Below, in pieces: positions 1 through 6,163 of a stretch of 30,864 bases of DNA. Position numbers and translations under genes: made by a program. Location: positions 1 through 30,864 of the IMG/VR virus record IMGVR_UViG_3300046782_000434; one strand, given 5' to 3'. Each line of letters starts with the position of its first letter. Positions within the stretch are counted from its first letter, which is position 1. The stretch comes from a virus. Below the pieces are notes generated by a model. That model saw only the letters and a list, made by a program, of their open reading frames with translations, had not been told where the DNA came from and searched no databases.

Positions 1-5
1 CTTTC

Positions 6-488
6 TTAGGTCTTATCTTTTGGATCAGAAGAAGATTCTATCAGGGTTACATTTACCGAAGAAGAGACCGAAGAAGTTTGTGTTGCAGCTGGATAAATTA
101 TCTGACGAACAACTTTTCGTTCTGAAGCAGTACGGGATTCTGAAATAAGTCTTGAGAAAGATTCAAAATCCAAGCAGACCATTAGATTTGATCTGTTGCG
201 TCTAAATACGACAGTTGGAATTCTAATATCTCCAACATTGCTTTCATCAAGATGAGAGACTGCCTGCTCATAAGCTTCCCAGATATTGAGTCTTTCTTGA
301 TTCTTTATCTCAAATACTAATGGGATTAGTTTCTGAGCTTTGGGGCTAAGTTTTAAATCTTCTCCCGTAGATCCACTCGAAGTGACTTGGATGTCTCCAT
401 CCTCTAGCTCAGGGAATGCCCACAGGAGAGTTTCTTTGGCTTCCTGGCAAGCCTTGCGGCCTTTGGCCTTACATGAGGACGTCTTCAT
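6..488 (-). CDS. PD-(D/E)XK-like phage nuclease (putative)
   Basis: A 160-aa protein with the arrangement of a small PD-(D/E)XK endonuclease. After an N-terminal helix ([14 protein letters not shown], about residues 9-22) come a conserved-looking GEDLKLSP segment with Asp44 and then FEIKN, giving Glu60-x-Lys62 as the E-x-K half of the active site. A following helix ([11 protein letters not shown]) and a VVFRRNRS strand near residue 93 complete a pattern I recognise from many phage proteins annotated as putative nucleases or resolvase-like. The likely role is cutting phage or host DNA during replication or recombination; the substrate is not readable. The C-terminal 30 residues are Ser/Thr-rich and probably disordered. 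The start at 488 is the only ATG in frame before an upstream stop; no clear ribosome site precedes it. Its start codon lies only 15 bp from the oppositely oriented gene at 504. Confidence 0.65.
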   Translation of the reverse strand: MKTSSCKAKGRKACQEAKETLLWAFPELEDGDIQVTSSGSTGEDLKLSPKAQKLIPLVFEIKNQERLNIWEAYEQAVSHLDESNVGDIRIPTVVFRRNRSNLMVCLDFESFSRLISESRTASERKVVRQIIYPAATQTSSVSSSVNVTLIESSSDPKDKT

Positions 489-503
489 GCTACAATCAGG
501 CCT

Positions 504-668
504 ATGCCGCTTCTAAAAGGCAAGTCAAGAGAAGTTATGTCTGAGAACATCAAGACAGAGATGCATGCTGGGAAACCTCAGAAGCAAGCTGTTGCTATTG
601 CCTATTCAGAAGCAGGATTGTCTAATAAGAATAAAGCTAAGCATGTTAGACGAATGAAAGAGGGTTAA
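504..668 (+). CDS. Small basic phage protein, [11 protein letters not shown] family
   Basis: A 54-aa ORF whose protein starts [20 protein letters not shown] and continues with [18 protein letters not shown]. This matches a widespread family of 50-70 aa phage and metagenome proteins that share the pattern P-L-x-K-G-K-S followed by [12 protein letters not shown]. Their function is unknown. The protein is strongly basic, which would suit nucleic-acid binding, but that is inference. It is followed after 4 bases by the gene at 673, so the two probably form a small operon. The upstream ribosome site is weak (AGG five bases before the ATG). The family resemblance is what makes this short ORF credible. 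Confidence 0.75.
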   Translation: MPLLKGKSREVMSENIKTEMHAGKPQKQAVAIAYSEAGLSNKNKAKHVRRMKEG

Positions 669-672
669 AAAA

Positions 673-942
673 ATGGCAATGACACCAAGACATCCAACAG
701 CTCGTTTTGAAGGGGAACATCCTAGTCATAAAATGGAGTCTGATGTTGAGCGTAAAGACGCCGACGAAGGTCCAGAGGTCTCTGAACCTGATCATGGCTA
801 TAAAGTAGACAAGTCTGTCTACATGAAGCCACAGGGGCAGCCTGTTCAATTTGAAGAATCTGAAATGGCAGCTAGGCGCGGAGAGAAATCAAAGATGGCT
901 CCTAAGCTTGGCGATGGCTATTTCAAAGGCCAAGGCTACTAA
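673..942 (+). CDS. Hypothetical hydrophilic protein
   Basis: An 89-aa ORF with a good ribosome site (AGAGGG, eight bases before ATG 673). The product is very hydrophilic, rich in Glu, Lys, Asp, Gly and Pro, with no hydrophobic core, membrane segment or cysteine, so it is probably largely disordered. It begins MAMTPRHPTARFEGEHP and ends GDGYFKGQGY. I do not recognise a family. It sits 4 bases after the 54-aa basic protein and converges with the leftward 60-aa gene; the two stop codons overlap at 939-942. A virion-associated or DNA-packaging accessory role is possible but not supported by any motif. Confidence 0.6.
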   Translation: MAMTPRHPTARFEGEHPSHKMESDVERKDADEGPEVSEPDHGYKVDKSVYMKPQGQPVQFEESEMAARRGEKSKMAPKLGDGYFKGQGY

Positions 943-1121
943 ATACCCATCTCTGGGTGTTCTTTAAGCCACTTCCATAGCTTTTTTTGATTCATATTAA
1001 GTGAGCCCGTCTCGAGGCTTACTAAGCTATGTCTAGATAATAGCTTTAGTTCCCCAAGTTGCTGACGAAGCTCTAGGAGCTCATCGTGCTCAGTGTACGG
1101 CGGCTCTAGGCGTTCGGTCAT
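939..1121 (-). CDS. Hypothetical small helical protein
   Basis: A 60-aa ORF whose ATG directly follows the stop codon of the 652-aa gene, with no gap, so it is probably translated from the same message. The product (MTERLEPPYTEHDELLELRQQL...) has a Leu-rich amphipathic helix at about residues 13-35 (DELLELRQQLGELKLLSRHS) that could form a short coiled coil. The C-terminal part is Lys/Trp-rich (KKLWKWLKEHP). No family is recognised. By position it could be a small chaperone or accessory protein of the large lyase-like protein upstream, since small ORFs after fibre or depolymerase genes often are, but this is position-based inference only. Confidence 0.55.
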   Translation of the reverse strand: MTERLEPPYTEHDELLELRQQLGELKLLSRHSLVSLETGSLNMNQKKLWKWLKEHPEMGI

Positions 1122-3080
1122 TTACCAAGATTTCCAATTGTCATTATCGCAGAAGAACTGCCCAGGCTGTGGGACTTGGTCTGCATCAATGATTGGCTTT
1201 ACATGAGTCAGAATGAACTGAGAACCAGGCAAGTTAGGATACTTAGATGCAAGCATCACCCATCCAGCCCACCACGAAACTCCAATTCCACCTAGCTGCT
1301 GAGTAGCAGGCGCTGCAAACTGGAAGTAAGTAATAGGAGTTCCTGCTTCAGTGAAATATTTATCAACAAAGTCTAAGTATCTTAAATCAGCAACAGACTG
1401 ATCAAGCATAGCTTCAACTTCCATATGGAATCCAGTTTGCCAACCAACAGCAACTTCAGATGGGCACCAACCTGAAAGACCGTTATTTACTCTTGGATCA
1501 CAGCCATCAAATGGGCAACAACCTGCGATATTAGAGAGCGCTAGTCTCTGCGTCACTGCAGTCTTAAAGATCTCATGCTTATCGTTAGCTAAAGGAAGTA
1601 ATGCTGGAAGGAAATGAGCTAGGCCATAAGCACACTTAAGAGTTCTAGTTCCTCGTTCGGCTTCAATATTTGGCTGCCACTTCGTAAAGAAGTCAAAAGC
1701 TATAAGTGAGCCATAATAAGTAAGAACGTCTTCAAGATATGGGTCGCCTGTCAATTCGTAACAAGCTTGTAAGTGATTGATGGACCAGTGTTGGTTGTCA
1801 TACCCACCCCAGTTATCAAAGTTACCTGGGTTATAGTTCCCTGAACGACTAATCCATGCGGGATATTCAGCATTCCAGGAAGAATCAAAATGAGGCCTAG
1901 AACCCCAAAAGAACAGATTGGGATAAGTCGATAATCTACACCTCTCCATTATCCCATTAATAGAATCCCAGTAAAAACTTGGTCTAAAGCATTCTCGATA
2001 AACACTTAACAAGACTCGACCAAACTGCTTAGTCGAATAGCACTGCAAGCTCTTAAGAAGAGCGACTGGCATTCCTGATGCAAAATCAGGTTGAGCCCCC
2101 GTATTTGGCGGGTTCTGGCATATATGCCCTAGATAGTCTTTAGGTTGAGCAATCGGAAAACTAACTTGAGAATCGATCTGGTTCTTTACGCTAATGGTAC
2201 TAAGAACGTCAAAGCGAGGAGCTGGGAGCTCAAAGCCATTTAATAGAGCGTGAGTTCTCTTATATTCCCCGTACCACTCAAACCCAACTAGCTCACACTG
2301 AGAGCGTGCCTGTGCTGTGGAACTAAATGTTTGGTCGCTAGATGCTGATAAGAAGTACTTAAGAGCTAAGGTCTGGCCATCAGCTAATGTGACGTTCTTA
2401 TTTCCAAAGCTCGCATCGTTTTGGAGCCACATCGGATATTGGCAATTAACGTTTAGATTATTAATTAAGAGCCCACCAGAGATAGGCATCTCTAAAGAGT
2501 CATTGCCCAGTACGAACTGAAACTGCACAACTGGATTTAAGGTCTCAATAGTTACATAAGTCGTAAGACTTAATGGTGTTCCTATAGCTGGAACGCCTTG
2601 AGTGAAGTAGCAACGGGTTCTATAAATTAAGCTACCCGGATCGGCCCTAAGAACCTTTAGCTGTCCAAGCATAGGTAAGGCATGAGCTTGAGCGCCGTTT
2701 ACAGTGCAAGATAACACTAAACTCGAGTTGATAATGTTTGCAGCATTTCCTAAGTCTGGATGAAGAACGAAGCTCTTAAGTGCATTGTTAGAAGCAAGTA
2801 ATTGCTCTTGTGCCATTTCTCCAGGCGTCAAAAAGAACGGCATCTTGATTTGAGCTAATGCAATAGATCCATCTTGCCATTTCTTAAGGACATGCCACTG
2901 ATAAGGTCTGCTTAAAGAACCGTAGCCAGTGAGATCGGTACGCTCACCCTTAGCAAAGGATATTGTGGTTGGAATCCATCCAAGAAAGGCTGCCGTCGTA
3001 GGATTGCTCACTACAACTAATTTCTCCGTCGCTATTGACTGTATATTCTCCTGAAATGGAGTGTTTGTTGGAAGCTGCAT
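1122..3080 (-). CDS. PcRGLX/YetA-like polysaccharide-active protein (putative depolymerase)
   Basis: A 652-aa protein. The N-terminal third reads like the first beta-sandwich of the exo-rhamnogalacturonan lyase/YetA-like family: a 'FAKGE' segment near residue 43, then a Q-W-H-V-L-x-x-W-x-DGSI stretch at about residues 61-73. The middle is beta-rich. The C-terminal half is helical and aromatic, with WGGYDNQHWSINHLQACYEL near residue 430, as expected for an (alpha/alpha)6 barrel that binds sugar polymers. The likely job is cleaving a surface or environmental polysaccharide, as a tail-associated or released depolymerase. The start at 3080 has a ribosome site (GAGGGG, 7-8 bases upstream). The N-terminus overlaps the upstream 104-aa gene by 131 bases in another frame. 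No signal peptide is seen. The family call is from memory of motifs; another carbohydrate-active family with the same barrel is possible. Confidence 0.55.
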   Translation of the reverse strand: MQLPTNTPFQENIQSIATEKLVVVSNPTTAAFLGWIPTTISFAKGERTDLTGYGSLSRPYQWHVLKKWQDGSIALAQIKMPFFLTPGEMAQEQLLASNNALKSFVLHPDLGNAANIINSSLVLSCTVNGAQAHALPMLGQLKVLRADPGSLIYRTRCYFTQGVPAIGTPLSLTTYVTIETLNPVVQFQFVLGNDSLEMPISGGLLINNLNVNCQYPMWLQNDASFGNKNVTLADGQTLALKYFLSASSDQTFSSTAQARSQCELVGFEWYGEYKRTHALLNGFELPAPRFDVLSTISVKNQIDSQVSFPIAQPKDYLGHICQNPPNTGAQPDFASGMPVALLKSLQCYSTKQFGRVLLSVYRECFRPSFYWDSINGIMERCRLSTYPNLFFWGSRPHFDSSWNAEYPAWISRSGNYNPGNFDNWGGYDNQHWSINHLQACYELTGDPYLEDVLTYYGSLIAFDFFTKWQPNIEAERGTRTLKCAYGLAHFLPALLPLANDKHEIFKTAVTQRLALSNIAGCCPFDGCDPRVNNGLSGWCPSEVAVGWQTGFHMEVEAMLDQSVADLRYLDFVDKYFTEAGTPITYFQFAAPATQQLGGIGVSWWAGWVMLASKYPNLPGSQFILTHVKPIIDADQVPQPGQFFCDNDNWKSW

Positions 3081-3264
3081 AATCTAACCCCTCAATCCAT
3101 CTAGCATAGTTAAGTAACCAATTACCCAAATCCCGTATCTCAGAAGGCGCAACAGTAAAGTTCTTCGACTTAGTAAACTCAGGAATAATGCATGACTCGC
3201 CGTGGAGATCTATAATCTTTAAATCAAAGTGTTCGCTTTTAAAGTTATCAGGCTTTTTATTCAA
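2950..3264 (-). CDS. Hypothetical protein overlapping the depolymerase-like gene
   Basis: A 104-aa ORF starting at a TTG (3264) that overlaps the stop of the upstream 105-aa gene, which suggests coupled translation. The first 65 residues look like a genuine folded protein: FDLKIIDLHGESCIIPEF, then VAPSEIRDLGNWLLNYARWIEG. The last 40 residues are Ser/Asn-rich and are encoded in the region that overlaps the start of the 652-aa gene by 131 bases. That overlap is large for a phage; the distal part could be a non-conserved extension created when the downstream gene was inserted. No family is recognised. Confidence 0.5.
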   Translation of the reverse strand: MNKKPDNFKSEHFDLKIIDLHGESCIIPEFTKSKNFTVAPSEIRDLGNWLLNYARWIEGLDYAASNKHSISGEYTVNSDGEISCSEQSYDGSLSWMDSNHNILC

Positions 3265-3578
3265 ACGGCACCCGAAATCTTGTGTTCAACTTTATCTGTG
3301 TAGTGAGCATCTGAAAGTCTGCCTTCTTCATAGGCTTTAGCGAGTAAAATATAGAGAATCTCTCTTGGGAACTTAAGAGACATTAAATCTGACTGATCAA
3401 GCAGGTCATTAATAACTTTATTTTTATGATCCAAACGCCCAATCCTCTTTTGCTGGGAAAGTAGCGTGGCTATGTCTACTGCGTCAACCAAAGAATAAGC
3501 AGTAGCAACTCGCATATCTCCATCGATCACATCGATTGCGCCAGTTTGCTCATAATGTTTAAGATCAAGTTCAAACAT
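3261..3578 (-). CDS. Hypothetical protein
   Basis: A 105-aa ORF, mixed alpha/beta, starting MFELDLKHYEQTGAIDVIDG with a helical C-terminal half (LKFPREILYILLAKAYEEGR). It has no cysteine cluster, signal peptide or membrane segment. It appears to be the first gene of a leftward run of four (3578 down to 939) that leads into the depolymerase-like gene; the next gene's start overlaps its stop. No family is recognised. Its 5' end lies 54 bases from the rightward gene at 3633, so a divergent promoter pair probably sits at about 3579-3632. Confidence 0.6.
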   Translation of the reverse strand: MFELDLKHYEQTGAIDVIDGDMRVATAYSLVDAVDIATLLSQQKRIGRLDHKNKVINDLLDQSDLMSLKFPREILYILLAKAYEEGRLSDAHYTDKVEHKISGAV

Positions 3579-3632
3579 GAGATGTGCTTAGCGTTAGGCT
3601 ATGTTAAATTCAATAGAAGACTGGGGAATAAA

Positions 3633-3980
3633 ATGAATATTAAGAAACCTTCAGAGTATTGTCCAAAAGAGAGCTCACTCTACGATTATCTAGGTCATTT
3701 CAGGCAATCAAAGTTCCTTGACCAAGGACATAACGACTCTAAATATCCTGGCGATGAAAGAGGCCCTGCCGATGCTTTTGAAGCTAACCAAGGGGTAGCC
3801 GATAGAGCTTCAAAATCATATGGAGTTGATTCTGTTAAGTCTTCGACCAAGGAGCCTATGGTTGATCAAGGACAGGAACAAAATAGAAAAGTGTATTTAA
3901 AAAAGATGGAGCAAGAGGCGCCTAAAAAACAAAAGCCTTTTATTAAAGCTATTCAAAAGGCCGGGAACTTTGGGTCCTAG
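3633..3980 (+). CDS. YLGHFR-motif protein, copy A
   Basis: A 115-aa protein from ATG 3633, chosen over the upstream ATG at 3546 because GGGGA sits six bases before it and because its N-terminus then aligns with two paralogs in this window. Residues 1-34 carry the shared block: M-N-I-K-K-P-S-E-Y, then YLGHFRQSKFLDQGHN. The rest is hydrophilic, Lys/Asp/Gln-rich and probably disordered. The same N-terminal block is found in the leftward genes ending at 8110 and 8367. The gene converges with the Cys-bearing gene at 3977-4207, and their stop codons share one CTAG (3977-3980). The same arrangement occurs at 8110-8113. No known function; the conserved His, Arg and Asn could bind a ligand or nucleic acid, but nothing proves it. 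Confidence 0.65.
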   Translation: MNIKKPSEYCPKESSLYDYLGHFRQSKFLDQGHNDSKYPGDERGPADAFEANQGVADRASKSYGVDSVKSSTKEPMVDQGQEQNRKVYLKKMEQEAPKKQKPFIKAIQKAGNFGS

Positions 3981-4207
3981 CCCCTTAGGCCTTCTCCATC
4001 GTTAGAATCATCCTGAAAGTCATCTAGATCTATTGGGAGTTCTCGACGTTCCACGCATTTTGTCTTCCAGGTTGGCATTTCTCCCAATAGGTCAAAGTTA
4101 ACTCGGCTTCTTTCGCACTTCTCTCGTGACATATTTGAGCAATATGCTTGAGTTTCATGAGTCAAAACGTCTTGACCTAAAACGCAGATCACAAATAGGT
4201 ATTTCAT
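3977..4207 (-). CDS. Small exported Cx7C protein, copy 1
   Basis: A 76-aa protein with a short hydrophobic N-terminus (MKYLFVICVLG) that could act as a weak signal peptide or anchor, followed by a polar Cys-bearing domain with cysteines at 23, 31 and 51. The cysteine frame C-x7-C and a Lys-Cys pair at residues 50-51 are shared with the 75-aa protein at 7886-8113, which also faces a YLGHFR gene. I infer the two are diverged paralogs. An oxidised periplasmic or surface location would suit the cysteines. The C-terminus is acidic (DLDDFQDDSNDGEG). It starts four bases inside the end of the upstream 113-aa gene, so it is probably the last gene of the leftward operon beginning at 4841. Confidence 0.6.
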   Translation of the reverse strand: MKYLFVICVLGQDVLTHETQAYCSNMSREKCERSRVNFDLLGEMPTWKTKCVERRELPIDLDDFQDDSNDGEGLRG

Positions 4208-4545
4208 GTGTCCTTCTTGATGACTTTAACGGTCTGATATTCGGTATGTTTAACCAGGCCTAGCTCCCTAATTTTAGCTTCGAGGCCAGCTTGTTTAAAT
4301 GCATCCATTCCAAGCAAGGAATCACGACTAGAGCTTTGAACAGAAACGATATGGTTAGTTGTGGCATGGGTCCCTCTTTCTAAAAGTATGGCTCGGAGTT
4401 CACGTTTACGTTCTTCGAGGCGTCTGAGGCCCAAAGAAACGTCGTAGTAGGCATTTGCGATGGCATCGTCAGAGTCGCTAGGATCGATTGTCAGTAGCTT
4501 TAGGATTTGAATAGCTAGTTCTTGGTCTTCAGTGATGGTTTTCAT
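4204..4545 (-). CDS. Hypothetical helical protein
   Basis: A 113-aa ORF in the middle of a tight three-gene leftward operon, with 4-base ATGA-type overlaps on both sides. The N-terminal half is helical and charged (LGLRRLEERKRELRAILLER at about residues 38-57) and likely forms a coiled coil; the C-terminal half ends HTEYQTVKVIKKDT. No cysteine, signal or membrane segment. No family is recognised. The tight overlaps are good evidence that it is translated. Its neighbours are a Cys-rich putative zinc-binding protein upstream and an exported Cys protein downstream. Confidence 0.6.
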   Translation of the reverse strand: MKTITEDQELAIQILKLLTIDPSDSDDAIANAYYDVSLGLRRLEERKRELRAILLERGTHATTNHIVSVQSSSRDSLLGMDAFKQAGLEAKIRELGLVKHTEYQTVKVIKKDT

Positions 4546-4841
4546 CGGTCTTCCTCTTGCCTATCGTAGGCTTCATCTGCGCCGTCATCTGGCTCGACTT
4601 CTTTCCCGCAATCTATGCAAATATTCCATTCCTTATCGATCTTAAAGTGTTGACAATTAGCTTGTTTTATAAGTTGAAGTGCTCTTGCTTTATCGATTTC
4701 AATTCGATTTGGGATAAAGATCGTGCTCTTACAAGAACAATCAAACCACCACCCGGCCATGTCCCCTGTTGGGATAGCCTTATGGTTCTCTGGTAGAACC
4801 GCATAAAAATTACCGCAATAACAAGTCTTATTGATCTTCAT
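4542..4841 (-). CDS. Putative zinc-ribbon protein
   Basis: A 99-aa protein rich in paired cysteines: C-Y-C near residue 7, C-S-C near 35, a single N-C-Q-H near 63, and C-I-D-C-G-K near 76. The last pair is a typical zinc-ribbon knuckle; the whole pattern suggests one or two zinc sites. Small zinc proteins are common in phage early regions and may bind DNA, RNA or host proteins. I prefer ATG 4841, preceded by GGAAG at good spacing, over the ATG at 4853, which lacks a clear ribosome site. The C-terminus is very acidic. It is the first gene of the leftward operon 4841-3977, and its promoter should lie in about 4850-4950. Confidence 0.6.
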   Translation of the reverse strand: MKINKTCYCGNFYAVLPENHKAIPTGDMAGWWFDCSCKSTIFIPNRIEIDKARALQLIKQANCQHFKIDKEWNICIDCGKEVEPDDGADEAYDRQEEDR

Positions 4842-4984
4842 TTGAGCTTCCATACATGGAAGTAATGCAATGTCAGTGCCAAAGCTAAGTCTTTGATTTC
4901 ATTCAATGCTCATGTGATTAAACTGTTGAACTTATGATTAATGACTAGGTCTTAAACATGTGTCTTTTAGTACCTGTACGTCTA

Positions 4985-5131
4985 AATGCGCCGACGCCCC
5001 TTTCAGACCTTGCGATCTTAATCGGGGCGTGGTTAATTGAACTTTCTTGGAACTCAATTGGGGTTAGATTTCATCTTTCAACTCAATATTTCAAGAGAAA
5101 AGTTAAGTTAGTGGACTGGCTTCCTGCAGTC
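4985..5131 (+). other. AT-rich hairpin-bearing stretch upstream of the large RNA candidate
   Basis: This part of the roughly 1-kb gene-free interval (4854-5906) has three local inverted repeats: ACGCCCC at 4994-5000 with GGGGCGT at 5024-5030; AATTGA at 5035-5040 with TCAATT at 5054-5059; and GACTG with CAGTC at about 5114-5131. A 63-codon open frame (4958-5149) crosses it but has no ribosome site. It may be the 5' part of the large RNA, a leader, or an unrelated regulatory or origin region. I see no A/T-rich iteron array or protein gene here. Confidence 0.3.
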
Positions 5132-5156
5132 AGCTCTCTGTTAGTTTAGAAAGTGG

Positions 5157-5184
5157 TTGATTCTATTAGAGATAGCTCTCTAAC
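5157..5184 (+). promoter_or_regulatory. Possible promoter with dyad operator for the large RNA
   Basis: TTGATT (5157-5162) and TCTAAC (5179-5184) are separated by 16 bases and could be weak -35 and -10 boxes. They would place a start near 5191, just before the first base of the RNA's closing helix at 5198. The spacer holds a perfect 7-bp inverted repeat with a 4-base centre (TTAGAGA, TAGC, TCTCTAA; 5166-5183), which would be an apt repressor site or, if transcribed, a hairpin. The -10 match is poor (4 of 6). Confidence 0.25.
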
Positions 5185-5190
5185 TAGGTG

Positions 5191-5825
5191 CGGATTGGTT
5201 CCTAGGTACTAGCGGACACAACATGAGAAATGGGAGAGCACAAGCCCAGAGGCTATTCTGATAAGGGCTAAGCAGGGGAATATATGCGACCGACAGGGGC
5301 TGGCTCCGGGTTTATACTGCCACGTCTGTTAGTAAAGGGATGCGTATTCTAGAGAGATTACTCCTAGAGGATTCTATGGGGGTAAGGGGGCTATTTGTTT
5401 AATACGAAGAGAGCTACCTCTAGGAACGCTCCCTCAAAAGGCATTCACCGGATTTGCCTGCCACACCCTTGAAGGGATTGTAATAGCAAGGAACGTTGAC
5501 ATTAGGTAGGACTGCTAAGATCATGGGGGGAGGGGGGGTACAGAGGTCTGCGCTTCAAGCGCAGCTTGAGTAGTACCTAAGACTAGATGAGATGCCGTTT
5601 GAGGACATGTAAGTGTCCGAGATAAGGCAATCGAATCGTCCGGCAAGAAGTAGTTCCGGGCAGCACTAAGCAGCACGGTAACCACAGGACTAAGCACTTC
5701 AAGGTACCTGACTAACACCCACCAACTACTCAGGATACTAGTAGCATGCAAGAAGTATACCTAGGAACGCTAAGGGGCCCTCCCACCCTGGCATAGCCCG
5801 GCCAGAGGGACCTGGGATGGGGTTC
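5191..5825 (+). ncRNA. Large structured RNA candidate, ROOL/GOLLD size class
   Basis: About 630 bases without a credible protein gene but full of pairing. The ends join by an 11-bp perfect helix (5198-5208 with 5758-5768). Inside are consecutive hairpins: 5243-5250/5257-5269; 5362-5370/5417-5425 (9 bp); 5439-5443/5455-5459; 5466-5468/5474-5476; 5484-5488/5513-5517; a two-tier stem 5537-5541/5573-5577 around 5548-5553/5559-5564; and a stem 5591-5596/5626-5632 enclosing 5603-5608/5613-5618 capped by a GUAA (GNRA) loop. A last long arm covers 5778-5821. CGTATT 5343-5348 with AATACG 5401-5406 would cross the 9-bp helix as a pseudoknot. Two helices need G-U pairs that exist only on the + strand, which sets the orientation. 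Size, phage setting and end-to-end closure recall ROOL and GOLLD RNAs, but I cannot match a consensus, so it may be a new class. Confidence 0.55.
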
Positions 5826-5878
5826 GTATCACTCCTCCAACTTAAATCAATCTTACTATGCTTTAGTATTCGTATCAA

Positions 5879-5900
5879 GTATACTTAGTATACAAGAGGA
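5879..5900 (+). promoter_or_regulatory. GTATAC inverted repeat and strong ribosome site before the 5907 gene
   Basis: Two GTATAC palindromes separated by TTA (5879-5893) form a compact inverted repeat immediately before AGAGGAGGGA, a near-perfect ribosome site for ATG 5907. The repeat contains TATACT (5880-5885), a good -10 box, but no clear -35 lies at the right distance. It could be an operator, or a 6-bp hairpin on the mRNA beside the ribosome site. CTCCTC at 5831-5836 could also pair with GAGGAG here. Confidence 0.35.
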
Positions 5901-5906
5901 GGGATT

Positions 5907-6089
5907 ATGAGAATACCGGAGCATATGGTGCCGTTAGTAGTTTGTAGGTGTGGGATACAGCACTGGGAGTTCCCAAAGGGAGCAAAGGTAGAGGAAGGAA
6001 GAATAGTGTTTAAGTGTGATGGTAGGGAGTGTGAGCAGGAGTTAGTGATTAAGAGTGAGACAGTTGTAGAGCCCTTAGATGTTCTTTAG
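5907..6089 (+). CDS. Small zinc-ribbon-like protein
   Basis: A 60-aa protein with C-R-C-G (Cys13, Cys15) and C-D-G-R-E-C (Cys37, Cys42) about 22 residues apart, consistent with one zinc site in a small beta ribbon. The start at 5907 has a very strong ribosome site (AGAGGAGGG). It is the first gene of the rightward operon after the large RNA candidate, and no terminator with a T-run separates them, so the RNA could read through into it. No specific family is recognised; small host-takeover or nucleic-acid-binding proteins of this build are common in phages. Confidence 0.65.
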   Translation: MRIPEHMVPLVVCRCGIQHWEFPKGAKVEEGRIVFKCDGRECEQELVIKSETVVEPLDVL

Positions 6090-6163
6090 GTCTTAGGAAG
6101 AAGAATAGGCATAGGTAGCTTGGCATGAGGAGTGCAGTAGGTACTTCTTAGGAGGCTACGAGA

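Noticed and set aside
3546-3632. Longer N-terminus for YLGHFR copy A from ATG 3546
   Set aside because: It overlaps the leftward gene's start, has no matching ribosome site, and breaks the alignment with copies B and C.
4958-5149. 63-codon open frame on + strand in the gene-free interval
   Set aside because: No ribosome site, odd composition and overlap with local inverted repeats; better explained as leader or RNA.
5521-5751. 76-codon open frame on - strand inside the RNA candidate
   Set aside because: It runs across clear + strand hairpins and has no ribosome site; chance frame.
5815-5840. GGGGTTCGTATC followed by CTCCTCC, resembling a tRNA or tmRNA T-arm and 3' end
   Set aside because: The T-stem does not pair (A and C mismatches), no acceptor partner is found upstream, and no tag-peptide frame is seen.
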